Position numbers and translations under genes: made by a program. This document shows, piece by piece, positions 1-12,780 of a stretch of DNA of 64,000 bases. Source of the stretch: Hermodice carunculata (taxonomy: Eukaryota; Annelida; Polychaeta; Eunicida; Amphinomidae); the NCBI GenBank assembly GCA_964020975.1, contig OZ026623.1:82125123-82189122 (forward strand). The letters run 5' to 3'. The notes below the pieces were generated by a model, which searched no databases, had not been told where the DNA came from, and worked only from the letters and a program-made list of their open reading frames with translations. How positions within the stretch are numbered: position 1 is the stretch's first letter; every line of letters begins with the position of its first letter.

Positions 1-2392
1 TAGTGTAGGGGAGATCAGCTTATCAAATAAGTTCAGCTGTTGTTTTATGCTTGTTTTATCGACTGGAAGAATTCGTTTAAATCTCCAAAGGGCTTTATGT
101 TCAGGCAATACATGCAGTCCAGCTTTATCACTGACGTACAATTAAGTGGAATGGCATTAAATTAGTGACCCAGTAAGAGATAATAGTGGAAGTTAATCAT
201 TTGTTTTGTCTACCATACGGTTATAGCAGGCACCCCACTGTTCCTATCAGCATAATAAGGAACAGACAAAAGCTTTACCTGAACCTCCCATTGTACCCAA
301 CCTGGCCATTCATCTACAATTGGTATCGAGCTATCCTGCCTCTAGAGCAGTGTTTCCATCATGACCAAACTGTTATTATTGCCATATTTCAATATAAGAG
401 CCAGTTGTTTATGTGAGCCATAAATACAACCAGATGAAGTAATACACATCTCTGACATAACGAGATCACAAATATCTGAAATATTTGGCACTGTGTGAAA
501 ACGTCCATTTTCCTGTACAGCTTGACCTTTCTAGTGTATCAACAAGTAAATATGTATGATGTGACAACCACCCAATTATGCTCAGAATATTAAAACGATA
601 TGCAGGATATTGATTTTTCGCTCGTGTATTTCCCTCACGTACAGATATTATGATATTTTTCCTGTTGACATATATCTGAAGCCCTGATTAAATAATGAAT
701 TGGTGCATCGATTCACCATACTGTGAACGAAACTTATGATAAATTTCTTTGGTCCGCTTTTGACCCAGGAAAGGAACAACGAAAAACACGTCCAACTTGT
801 CTCATAGAGAACTAAGGACTCACCAACTTTATTACATTAACATACATGCTATCAAAGGAATTTTCCCATACAAATGTGAGGGCTGGATACACCAAATTGA
901 TTGCCATCAAAAACAGGATTGCCCCATCATGTTGACAAGACTGTTTATTTTTGTTTGATCCAAAAATGTTGTTTACACGATCAGTCGACTTAGAATCAAG
1001 ATTATAAAATTTTCTCTTTTCTTCCAATTTTTTTTTTTTCAATTTGGCGAAATTAGTGTATCCGACCTTATTGGCTTATACGTATGGTCAAATTAATTGG
1101 CAACCCAGGATGGATATTTATAATAAAAATCGAACGGAATTTGTGTGTAAAAATACACCAAGGCTTGTTGCAGTGAACAAAGGTAATCCCCATGTTCTAG
1201 CAGGCTGTTTTTGCCAACATAGTATGAGTGGATATGACAAGAGCATGATGAGAAAAGTGATCTTGCTGATGCATTTTACAAATGGTGCATAGCAAGCTTT
1301 GCCTGAAAGACTCTTGTTGACCTTTTTCCACCCTCTTCCCCATGACAAAGATTTATCTGAGGGGGCTTTTGACATACATTTAAGATTAATACCCCAGGTG
1401 AGTGTTGTTTTGTGTTTTATTCGGTGCTGAACTCGTGTAGTCGTCGGCGTCAGCCAAGTGGGATTAATACGTTGCTAGTGTCGGATATGACCAAAATGCG
1501 TGATGCTGAACATCTGTTTTCTATGTGACAGAGTAGTAATGGCACCATCATTGATGCTAAACTTGACAATTATAGACGCTGTGCTGAAAAGTACCCATCC
1601 TATGGAGTAATATCTGTTGATGTATTAGTATGTATGAAACCCTACTGTTTCCAGACACATGTAGGTCCTACATAGTTTTAATAATTATATTTTTGATGCA
1701 CCGGAAAGGCGGCGACATTCAAAGGACAAACCAAAGTGAGTGGCAAGTTTGAATCAAAACATAAGAGATAGGCTCAATGATACAAGGAGCACCGTGTTTT
1801 CTGGGTGTATTAAAGGCACAGCGAAACACATACAGTAATGCGAGATCATGCATATTTCACAGGCCTAGTTCAGGGATGAGTAAGAATATGATGTACAAAA
1901 TACTTCACATCATGTCTGTTATTACTAGACATAAACATGACACTATCGTGTGTTGCTGGCGGATAATCTACCAGTCAAAATACAGCTGAATTTGAACAAA
2001 CTCTTGACCTTGGCTCATTCTCCTGGGTTAAATGATAATATAAAAAAAGATGCAAGTCTTTTCTTTTCACAATATAATGCATCTATAATCTTGCGGACAA
2101 ATCTGACTTTCCCAGTCATCAAAAGTAATGGCAAACAGGCAATTTAACTTCCGAAAAATCTTCAATTGGCGGACAACTTATATGTTGTCCTTCATTGCCT
2201 TTTGGTGCTGTGCTGGTACATGGGTATGTTCCTCCATGTTTCAATGAGGTCACGCTAACCCTGCCTATAAAAGTTGATGGCATCATTGGTAATGACAATA
2301 AGCTATCTATGTATTGCGGGTATCATATCAAAAGTACTGACATGTACACTACTTTACAGCTAAGGTAATTAACCAGACACATCCAAACACGA
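1..2392. other. No gene seen; weak coding-like patches at 1.5-2.2 kb
   Basis: Mostly AT-rich non-coding sequence. Two short plus-strand stretches read like old protein: NGTIIDAKLDNYRRCAEKYP near 1545-1620, and LTLAHSPGLNDNIKKDASLF with FSQYNASIILRTNLTFPV near 2000-2130. They lie in different frames and match nothing I know. They may be one decayed element. Confidence 0.3.
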
Positions 2393-2712
2393 ATTTGTCT
2401 CTGTGTAAAGTCAGAGAAAATATCTTTGTTCTTTATCTGAACAAGGACGTTATATGTGGATACCTGACTTGTAATAAACCTATATCTGCATGCTTTCTAA
2501 ATATCAGGTACAGATTTGTCTCTGAGTAAAGTCAGAGAAAATATCTTTGTTCTTTATCTGAACAAAGACATTATATATGGATACCTGACTTGCAATAAAC
2601 CTATATCTGCATGCTTTCTAAATATCAGGTACACATTTCGTCTATTACAAGCAGTAATAAGCCTATATCAGCATGCTTTCTAAATATGAAGTACACATTT
2701 GGTCTATTACAA
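2393..2712 (+). repeat. 121-bp tandem repeat, about 2.6 copies
   Basis: Units begin at 2393 and 2514 (ATTTGTCTCTGNGTAAAGTC), each 121 bases and differing at only a few positions. A third unit at 2635 is cut to about 62 bases by an internal deletion, and a start of a fourth (ATTTGGTCTATTACAAGC) lies at 2697. Landmarks repeated in each are CTATATCTGCATGCTTTCTA and AATATCAGGTACA. No coding function seen. Confidence 0.8.
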
Positions 2713-3401
2713 GCTGATTTCATGACCACTATTCACAGATCCCAGTACATCGCTATCCCCCAAACATTGGTGCATAAGTGAGCAGAGATGCGCCTGTTTT
2801 CGTTGTTAGAATCCTTATGTTTTAGTTTCACATTTAAAAATACTGTATGTTATGAGGGAATGCCTCCGTAGACTACTCTAAGCTATCTAATAGTGTTCAT
2901 CAGGGGAGGATCATTTGCTTTGTATTCTTCAATGTATACGAAAATGAACTGAATATAAAACATGCAAAAACTACAATATGTTGCAATATAATTAGCAGCT
3001 GAATAGCTCAGAATGCTAAAAACGTCATGTTCATCCACAACATTAAAGGACTGCAAAACCGTACACTATTCTGTGGGATCTTTTAAGCTGATCATGACAT
3101 TGTTTAAACACCAGGAAAATAAGCTACATGTCCTTTAACCATGTGCACAATGCAATGTTGTTCCACCAGTCTCCTCATCTTGCCTGAAATTTTACATACC
3201 GTGTAGCTATCTAGGACATTTTTTTATTATCAGGGAAAAACATCACAATAGGAGAATAGGCATTATGTAAAAGCACAAAAACAATCATCAAATAAATGTA
3301 TATGACTAAGAAAAAGACACATAGGCGGTGTGAAATATCTCGGATCCTGACATAACAAGGGATCAGATGGTTGTGAACTGTCCACCTGATTTCTACCAAA
3401 G

Positions 3402-3484
3402 TGCCCTCTGAGCCACAGCTTATGTTTTACAGCAACTGTGTTCATTTACCTCTTTTATTATGATCAAGGTAATGATTACTGAAT
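3402..3484 (+). repeat. Dispersed direct repeat, copy 1
   Basis: Runs from TGCCCTCTGAGCCA to ATGATCAAGGTAATGATTAC and matches 4510-4624. This copy lacks about 32 bases after GAGCCA that the other copy has. Confidence 0.6.
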
Positions 3485-3549
3485 AAACATAGCTGCCAAC
3501 AATGACGGTACTGAACTGGAACGAATGGCTGTAACTGATGCAGAACCAT

Positions 3550-3580
3550 CAAAAAAAAAAAAAACAAAAAAAAAAAAAAG
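3550..3580. repeat. A-rich run
   Basis: Two A-runs split by a single C, about 30 bases; no element could be tied to it. Confidence 0.8.
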
Positions 3581-4509
3581 ACGGCAACTAGCATATATTT
3601 GATATTAGGAGACGAGGAAATACCTCCTGTACCATGGGGCGATACATGTGTTTCACCTAACGTTGAATGACTCCATGATACATGCATTTGCACCACTCTT
3701 TACTGCCAGCAATTTGCTCTCCATATCTACAGATTTGGAAGCCTCCTTTGCCTGTAACCTGGGCGGGTGGGAACATTGTACACTTACAGACCTTGGGTTC
3801 AGGACAACAAAGGGGTCACCAGTTTCTGCAGATGTGTTCCTACTTAAGTGTGCATAACCAGCTTTACAACACACTTTATTTATTAGTGGCCCTAAAATGC
3901 TTTAAAGTCCAGCACGCTATGCTGACCCCCACCAGATTGCTTGACATGATTGCAGTTACTGATGGTTGGTTTTCCTCCACTCTACCTGTTGCCAATAGAG
4001 AGCGGGAATTGGGGTTCATGCAATTACCACCGTGCTTGAGGAACCCAGCGGTGACGTGAAGCTTTGCCACACTTCAAAGGCCTATGGACCTGATAATTGC
4101 TCTGTGTCACTAATTCTCACCTCCCTCCTGAGAGGGAACTACTATGCAAGGCAACATGGGACTCTATTTGTTTTCAAGTTCAACTTGATGAGTTGTAAAT
4201 GTATCAACCACAATTGTTGCTAATTTGTTGACGGGCAGTTGAGCACGTGGACAGTTGTTGAAGTTTGTCTACTTGGCTGATGTACTGCCTCAGTACTGAT
4301 TTATGGTTTAATTTACGAGCACAAGCTCTCTTATTTGCAACATTTAACCTATCATTACATGATTAAACACTAATTGTCATGCCTGACAGACAGCCAATAT
4401 TTGATTGGGCTTCTGAATGAACTTTGTCGCACCTCATAAACACTTATATTTTATTTTCAAACCTTGTAAAATCAATTTTTGAATTAAATTGAGGGCATAT
4501 GTAACAAAA

Positions 4510-4624
4510 TGCCCTCTGAGCCAGTAATTGATTTAATTTTATTACTTAATCTCACGGCTAATGTTTTACAGCAAGTATTTTCATTTACCTCTTTTTATTA
4601 TGATCAAGGTAATGATTACTGAAT
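4510..4624 (+). repeat. Dispersed direct repeat, copy 2 with ~32-base extra block
   Basis: Same ends as 3402-3484, but with an AT-rich block (4524 to about 4555) between GAGCCA and the TGTTTTACAGCAA stretch. The extra block marks an indel between the two copies. Confidence 0.6.
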
Positions 4625-6911
4625 TGTCTCCCGTTAATTTTTTATGCTGCTATGTTTTTTCTCATGTATATGCACTATGGGCCAATCTCACGAGACCCTG
4701 CCCTTGAAAGTTTTCTTAGTCTGTTTTAAGGCTCAGAAATCCAGTCAATAAAAGTTAAGCAAATACAAAATTAGAACTTCTTTCATAATATATCTACGTC
4801 ATATTCATTTTTTCTCTACCTATTCCTTTTAAGGTATTCTCTAATTAGTAAGAGTAAACATGGTAGTATTTACGTGCCTCTTATTCAATTTAACGTCTCT
4901 TGCATGGGGGAATCTCGTCACAGTTGGGCTTGGGGATACAAAGAATCTACATATGCTGTAGTTTGTGAAGAACAAAATACCATACATCTATAAAGTACAA
5001 GTTGCCTTGTAGTCTTCAATTTTGTTCACACAGCACAACTAGAAGTACTATTGTCACATTGGAATATCACAGTGTTATAAATTTGTCCACAGCTCTTCAT
5101 AAAACGGAGTTTAACAAACTTAAAAACCTAACAATATATGTCAAGAATGCGTAGATAACATATTTTTAAGGTGATTGGAAAACTACTTACCACACTGTTT
5201 TTGCTGCCACAATAGCAGCTGCACAATGCCTTGCCAAGCAATGCATAAATACCTCTGACTTTAAACTGGGCATATTGATACTTAAATGAATACTCTATGA
5301 GGAATTTGAATGTATAAAAATCGTAATAATTGTAACTGAGTGAAAACAAGTCAATGGGAATGAAAGAGTTAATATAACTATAGGTGTTACATTAGAAGGT
5401 GATACTTAATATATGTGTATGTATATTTCTTGTTACATGCCTGTTTCAGGCAGAGACATGCAGGTCTGCACTTTTGTTGTAGCGGTGATAAATTTCATTG
5501 TGGGCTTTTGCTGTAAAACACTCCTTTTTTATGTATCAAACAAGACTTTATTTTTTTTACTCTAATGCCTCCATGACATGGGCAGGAAATGTTTTAGCAG
5601 GTAGGCCAGATAATAAAGCAATTGTATCATTTGTTTGGCTTAAGTTGAATCACTGTTCGTTTGTTCTCACCAGCAAGAATAAAAAAATCTGCAGACCGAA
5701 GGTTATGGCTGATCTGCACAGAAAACACTGGGAAGAAACATGTCGATTATTAAGAAGGTTTTTGAACATATATGTGGTTGTATGATATGCAGGAGTGGGT
5801 TTTCTTTGAGGTGACTCTAATCAAACTCTCTTCTTTTAATGATGAAAACTATTTGGCTCACTGCAATTGTTCACGAAATTATAGTTTTGTAAGATAAACC
5901 CACAAAAGTATATACAGTACGTTTTTAATTGTCTGAATCCCTAGATAGCAAAGTCTTAAAACAAAGAACTTTAAAGTGAACACATTCAACCATAATAAAT
6001 TGCGAACTTTGTTAATGAGGTGAATTTCATCACAAACATAAATTTGTTTTAAAAAAACACTTTTGCTCCAAAGAGAAATTGTGATTTGGGAAAAAAATTA
6101 CCTGTATTATAACTTTAATAATTTACACCAGAGCTGAATATAACCAATAATTATTGGCCATTTTTCTTTTTCACTTTTGGACAGGTTATGTAACTCCAGG
6201 AAAACAGTTCTTTCTTGTTTTGATACAAGAAATGTACTCAAATATTATACTTGTACATTTAATTTCATTGATCATAATAACAGCGTGTTTATTTGAGTAG
6301 ATCTCTAGTTTGTAAGAAAGCATCATTCAAATGTCCAAGTGTTGTCACATCAATACACAATAACATGATTAGAGATCACTTGTAAAAATCAATGCACTTA
6401 TCTTGATAAAAAATCACATCGAAGCTGCAAGGTGTTGTGTCAGTTTATGGACATTGACATATATGTAATTGAATTTCTTACTATTCTACATGTCACATAC
6501 AATTTGCAAATACTGCTATTTGTTAGGAAACACAGCTTTTAAAGCTGAATGTTGACTGTGCCCTAAAACTTAATATTTGAGTCAATGTTTTCTCACATTA
6601 CATGATACGGTGTGTAAGTTTACTGGTTAAAAGGATTTAATCTTTATTGTAAATCTGTTCAAATACCTGGACTCATTATATAATTACCATGCACAATGAC
6701 TCCTATAAAGCATGTTAAATGTGGACATGTCCAGCTGTTGGCCCACAAGTTTGACCTTGGAAAAACGTTTCTGGGTTTTTTTTTGTTGGACCAGGAAAAA
6801 GGCACTATGATTTAGATGTATTTTTTACTTGCATTACTCATTGTATAGTCGTAATTTCGGACAAGTTGAACACTTCTAAGTTATCATAATGCACTAAATG
6901 TATCATTATTG
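4625..6911. other. No gene seen
   Basis: AT-rich. The 95-codon frame at 5498-5785 has no recognisable domain and an ordinary AT-biased make-up. Confidence 0.5.
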
Positions 6912-7007
6912 ATGCCAGCTCAGATGCCTCTGTGTCAACCAAGGCTCCAAAGCCTTTGTCTGCGCAGGGGCATTTGTTAGTCGATTTAGGGGCATCTGAG
7001 CTGGTAT
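6912..7007. repeat. 96-bp foldback element
   Basis: The arm ATGCCAGCTCAGATGCCTC (6912-6930) is the inverse of GGGGCATCTGAGCTGGTAT (6989-7007) at about 16 of 19 positions, separated by about 58 bases. A second inner pairing is possible around CAAGGCTCCAAAGCCTTTG. It could be a very short MITE or a stable RNA hairpin. Confidence 0.55.
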
Positions 7008-7954
7008 GCACATGATACAGATAAAGCCATGTGGTAATCTTTTTTAACGTGTTGTCCTATTGGCTGTTGAAAAAGGGGCTATATTAGGGAAGCCGTCAAA
7101 AGTTTGATGTCAGATAGGAAAGGAAAGCGGTCAAGTTTGGACAAGAGCCCTCCCCCGTGAAACTAATTTTGACATTACATTAAAACTTCTGTCTTCCAGA
7201 ATGTGATATATCCCCAGTGCCTAACACTATGGTAGTCCTCAACTTTTTAGTCACATCCATATTTGAATCATTGATACTGAGTCCTGTCATATTCATAAAG
7301 ATACATCACCATTGAAATTTACTCCTTGTTTCTTCTTTTGCATCACGTATTTATGTACACGTTTCACAGTATGCATTTATGTTTTCCTGTATGCAAGTAA
7401 AATGTCATCGTTTGCATATATCGATTTTTGTGGGATAGGAAACTAAACAGGCCTTAAATCCCCTGCTCCCAAACTAAATTCTTTTTTTTTTATCGCACAT
7501 CAAACTTATGACGGCTTCCCTAGCAAAAAAAAGACAATTTTTTATATTTTTTTCCATTGGTACTACAGCCATACAGAATGATACAACACATGTTGACTTG
7601 TAGAATTTGGTGTGAAAGTCACAGGCCTACACAGTACCATGTAGCAAATTAACTGTGTGTTTTACTACAATTGATGCTAATTTATTGCATTAACCTTGAA
7701 ACATGTTTAAATTTTGCTATCAAACTATAAAGATAATCACTACATTTGCTGATTTTGTTATCATTTCCCCAGGTCAGGTCCGGTAGCTTGTAACATCAAT
7801 AAGCACAGAGGACCATAAACATTATGATTAAACTGAATGAATGAATGGACGAAGACTTTGAGCTATGAAACAGAAATCTGTTGTTTTTTTTTAATATTTT
7901 TCATCAGATAATCTGTTAGAAAAGTCATATTGCTTATGACAAAGAACCAAGATG

Positions 7955-8145
<191 letters not shown>

Positions 8146-8152
8146 AAATTTG

Positions 8153-8325
<173 letters not shown>

Positions 8326-10061
8326 ATAATTTTTCTGTAAGGTTTAACCCCCAGGGGCTATCGGTAGCAAGCAGTGGCTGACGTGTGACAGTTACAAGTT
8401 TGCCTAATTGTACTTTAAATCTGGTTACGAAAAATTATGTTTTGATGATATACCTTATTACTTTAAATATTTTTCTGACATGCCTGAGTACATATTTACT
8501 CAATGTCGAAAGTTACTCAATATTTACAATATTTACTGACATTTCAAAAACCTGACCCACTATGTTGAGACATTGACTCAGGGTTGGCAGCTTTACTGTT
8601 TAAAGACTTTCAAAGAGAGGAGTAGGTGTCATCATGAGGTTTGTGTAACCCTCCTGGTGCAGGGTGTCCATTGTTGCAGTACTTGTTAGGATGGCCCTCG
8701 GTTTGGACAGGTAGTCTGACTGCAACTGTTTATTTTACAATCACTGGGACTGAATATGATGCCCCAGTTTGTTTCTACTTGAGTTAGACACTTACAGGCA
8801 GTTTAATTAAGATAGGCAATCCAGCTAGAAAGGGTACATACTGGTTCAGGGGTAAGTCAACTTGTTCTTATTTGAACTTTTACAATCTATAAATTTAGTA
8901 ATAATGTTTGACTTGACAGATATTCTTCATTCAAAATAAAGCTCTGCATTTTTAAGCAAAATTTCACTTATTTAGCTAGTTCATCATTTGCCACGTTCAT
9001 ATTTACTCATTATTATGTGGGTTGTCTTTGCTGAATACGTAGCTTAGACAAGGAACCGCTACCCAGAGACAGATGTACGGATACAGGCTAGGAAACATGT
9101 TCTGAGTTACCCACTGAAGACCCTTTATTGTATTTTGGCTAATACAGCCTATATCAAAATTCTACAGAAGAACGCATGCAATATGGACAATGGTACTTTC
9201 ATATATATATAGGGGGTTAGACAGCGACAGGTTAGCTTTTGGAGAGTAAAGAGTTCGGACTGCGCAATAGGGTAATGACTACTAGGAAGTGGTTCCGGAC
9301 AAACAGACAGATATACAATAAAACACATACATGCAAACCAAAACCCGGTTTTTATTGTGAAAGATAATTTAAAATCATACTGAAATGAAACTTTACTCAA
9401 TGCAATTAATTTTTGGATAATAATTATTTCATTCAATTTGAACAGTTTTACAAATACTGAAAAGATCTCTTTGGAAAGTAATCTTTGCTTGCCGATTTGT
9501 ATTTTGTCCCACATGCAGTACTACTGTATGTAAAGACTCAGTCGATTAGAGTTTTGTAAACAAAAGAATTATAATTTCATTGCACATATATTACGGTAAC
9601 AGGTTCTGCGTTAATACATTAATTATATCCAAATTGGAAACAAAACATTTTAAATGATATCCAATGGCAAGGTGATCACTCTAACAATAATAGAGACGCG
9701 TTAGGTGTCACATGATAAACTTCCCAAGCAAATTTGTCACAAAAGCGACAGTGTTTAACCTTGATCTCTTAAATCATCCATTCGCCGCTAGCAATACATG
9801 TACGTGTAAATACGTTCAGTATAATGCATTCGAGTCACAAGTTTTAAAAGTTTTACCAATTGAATAGTAAAAGACCATACACTTTCACCTGTCACAATAA
9901 CTCAACAATTACAAATCAAAGGATATGAGCACGCTTTTTCACCCATAATATTTACTTCATGGTTTTAAAATAATATTCTATGAACCTAGGTCTCCCCGTT
10001 TGAATTGCTTTTGTGATATTTCAACTCAATATGATATAATCATGCACTTGTCTCAGGTTTC

Positions 10062-10083
10062 TCTGTGGGGGCGGGGGGGGGCG
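10062..10083. repeat. G-run
   Basis: GTGGGGGCGGGGGGGGGCG, isolated in AT-rich DNA. A matching C-rich run lies at 10732-10757. Confidence 0.8.
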
Positions 10084-10731
10084 AAGGTAACTTTTTATGA
10101 ATGCTATTGGATACACTGCAATTAGTTGCATCTATATTAAGTATATCCTGCTCTGCTTGGCGAAAAGAAATAAGGACAATCTATGATCGGTCTTTATCAC
10201 ACCCTATATGTCAAAATTAAGATTTAATGCGAATTCAGCAATGCGGTCTGTCATGCTTGTTGAGACTTTATATTTTATATTAGCGTAGCATATTTCAATT
10301 AGGCAATGTACCGAGTAATGCCAGTCGAGAACGTGTATTAATTATTTATGTACACTATTTGAATGTCATTGTTTAGGGCAGAAAGTAAGGTAATTATGGC
10401 ATTTGACTTTTATTGATTCTGTGGTAACAGATAATTATTGAAAATGAAAATGCTATTGAAGGCTTTATTCTGCTTGACTTAAAGATATCAAGTACACTGT
10501 CCATGTACTCTTTTTATCTATTAAGTGGTCATATATCCAATATACGATCGAACACCATGTGTGATTGCATATAATCTATTAAAAGTATCATACTGATTAA
10601 TATTGTAAAATAGATGAGGTTTCAGTGAGAATATTGCGCACAGACCCCGGGACCTTGCCTACGGAGCGGGGTAGTGTTATGTTACATACATAATCAAGAA
10701 TATTAGAGTCTGCTTTGCAGGCAAACGCAGA

Positions 10732-10757
10732 CCCCCCCCCCCGCCCCCTTCCCCCAC
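10732..10757. repeat. C-run
   Basis: A long C-tract interrupted by G and TT. It lies 0.3 kb before the LINE and shows no other link to it. Confidence 0.8.
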
Positions 10758-11044
10758 ACACCCATCCATCACCATCGTCGTGGATGTAAAAAGGTAAACC
10801 TACCTGCGAAAGTGCATATTTCTTGTTTTATTATTTTTCTTTATTTGCATGCCATTTTGTGACAGAGAAGAAATGAATAAAATTAATACAGCTATTAAAG
10901 TATACTAAAGCCTTAGATAGAAACGTTCTCCTGTAAATTGATACGGTGTTCATTGCATTCTATCAAGATTAGCAGTCAAACCACTGCCACTTTCTCCACT
11001 CTTTCGTGTAATGACCCCCCCCAAAAAAAACAGGTGAAAGGATA

Positions 11045-12780
11045 ATTAGACCCTTGCAACAGACTGCTCTTTTTCAGAGAGTTACGATTGGTGGTCAGTC
11101 GACCTCCTTGCTTCTTGTGCTGGCAGGGGCACCCCAGGGCTCTATTGTAGGGCCTCTTCTTTTCTTAGTTCATATTATTATATGACATAACCGATAATAT
11201 TGTGTGTGATATTAAGCGTTTTGTTGACGACACTAGCATTCTGGACATAATCCATGATCCTGTCACCTCTGCAGTTGGATAAACGCAGACCTTGTTCATA
11301 TCTCCACATGGGGTAAACAGTGGAAAATGTCTTTTAATGCAATTAAGTCCTTAGCTGTTTTGTTTTCCGTTAAACCTAATAAACCAGAGCACCAGCCTTT
11401 ACTCCTTGGCAATGCTGTTATACCAGAAGGTACTAGCCATACACATTTGGGCGTTACACTTTCTAGTAATCTAAAGTGGGATGCCCATATTACCAGAATC
11501 GTGGAAAAAGCGAGGAAACGTCTGTCCCTGCTCCACAGACTTAAATTTAGGTTATATCGCAATACTCTAATTCGGCTTTACAAATCCATGGTACGACCTA
11601 TCTTAGAGTATGGATGTATAATTTTTGACAATTGCTCACAGACTCTCTCTGATTCCGTCGAGTGTGTTCAGTATGAAGCAGCAAGCATTTTCGGAGCCCT
11701 GAAACGCACTCCCTGTCATCTTATGCTTAAGGAATTAGGCTGGCCTACTCTTGCTAAAAGACCCCAATATTTCAAATTAATCATGTTTTACACAATTGTT
11801 AATGGTCAAACTCCGGCTTATCTTTCCGATCTCGTTCCGAATAACAATGGTCAGCGTACAGTCCAGTTAAGAAACCGACGCAACCAAATACAAATCAGGT
11901 TTAATTCCTTACAGTTCAGAAATTCCTTCATTCCTTCCTCTATTCAACTATGGAATGATCTCCCAGACGACATAAGACATTCTGCAACTTTATCCAAATT
12001 TAAATCTACTTTGAAAAACACTTTATTGTCAGTAGATCCTGTTCCTGTTTATTACTCACACGGCAGTCGATTTTCAAATATCATACACACTCGTTTACCA
12101 TTTGGCTTATCCGGACTAAATTCCCACCTACACAGATTTAATATAATACCGTGTCCTGCTTATAAATGTCTAAATTCTGACGAAAGTATTCTTTATTTCT
12201 CCTAGAATGTCCCTATTATTCAGTTACCAGGAAATCCCTTTTAAAAACGGTTTGTTACATTCTGGCTCCAGGTGTGAATCCTAGTCTTGTAGTCTATCTG
12301 GCAAGTGATATACTTATCCGGTATCCTACACGTGGTAACATGGACCTTTCTGCAAAGCTTAATATTAAATTCTTTGATGCTATCCAAAAATTTATTTCTG
12401 ACACCAGACGATTCATATTTTCAGTGATTACCAGTTGATCCTGTCCATAGACGGTTTATGGCTAAGACTATAATCACTTCTTTGGTTACCGAGCTAGTGA
12501 CATAGTGGATCTTTCTGGATCAATAACTTGTACTCATTCTTTAATCGACATGTCTCTGCTTCAGGGTATTTACTTCATAGCATTCAGGAAAGTGTATTTT
12601 TCAATATTTTTATAACAATGAGTGGTACTTACAAAGCATTTCGTGCATTGTATTGTCCTGTGTGTGCTGTATATATTCTGTGTGTCTCTCTATGTCTGGA
12701 GAGCCTGTTTTACAGTATCTCGATGTATACTACTAGGTGATCCAGAATAAATAAATATGTTTAGATTTAAATTAAAAAAA
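11045..12780 (+). mobile_element. 5'-truncated LINE (CR1/Jockey-type non-LTR retrotransposon), decayed
   Basis: Reverse-transcriptase motifs are readable on the plus strand. GAPQGSIVGPLLF lies near 11126-11163, the catalytic box FVDDTSI (usual FADDTSL) near 11220, and the thumb and C-terminal part runs as a 292-codon open frame at 11327-12205 (HLGVTLSSNLKWDAHI, PILEYGCIIFDNC, LWNDLPDDIRHSATLSKFK). Around 12200 a one-base shift moves the frame, and the tail continues as LLECPYYSVTRKSLLKTV to about 12440. The 3' end has AATAAATAAATATG and an A-run at 12770-12780. The endonuclease and the RT N-terminus are missing, as in an ordinary 5'-truncated copy. Some frame changes also lie before 11327. 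The clade is called by the style of the C-terminal domain; it could be CR1, L2 or a relative. Confidence 0.82.
11327..12205 (+). CDS. LINE reverse transcriptase, C-terminal fragment (open)
   Basis: This is the longest intact stretch of the LINE copy, 292 codons, covering the last part of the RT palm, the thumb and the C-terminal domain typical of CR1/Jockey-group proteins. It begins just after the FVDDTSI box, so it cannot be active alone. It shows motifs such as HLGVTLSSNLKWDAHI and LYKSMVRPILEYGC. The first ATG is simply the first one in frame and not a native start, and the final stop comes from a frame change because homologous tail sequence carries on in another frame. The open length suggests a moderately young insertion. 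Confidence 0.7.
   Translation: MSFNAIKSLAVLFSVKPNKPEHQPLLLGNAVIPEGTSHTHLGVTLSSNLKWDAHITRIVEKARKRLSLLHRLKFRLYRNTLIRLYKSMVRPILEYGCIIFDNCSQTLSDSVECVQYEAASIFGALKRTPCHLMLKELGWPTLAKRPQYFKLIMFYTIVNGQTPAYLSDLVPNNNGQRTVQLRNRRNQIQIRFNSLQFRNSFIPSSIQLWNDLPDDIRHSATLSKFKSTLKNTLLSVDPVPVYYSHGSRFSNIIHTRLPFGLSGLNSHLHRFNIIPCPAYKCLNSDESILYFS

Larger units (their letters stand above)
8326..11044. other. No gene seen before the LINE
   Basis: Apart from the G-run and C-run entered separately, AT-rich sequence. The 121-codon minus-strand frame at 9149-9514 shows no family signature. Confidence 0.5.

Noticed and set aside
3648-4070. Overlapping frames on both strands up to 125 codons
   Set aside because: No domain, no family-like spacing of residues, and equal openness on both strands, so chance frames.
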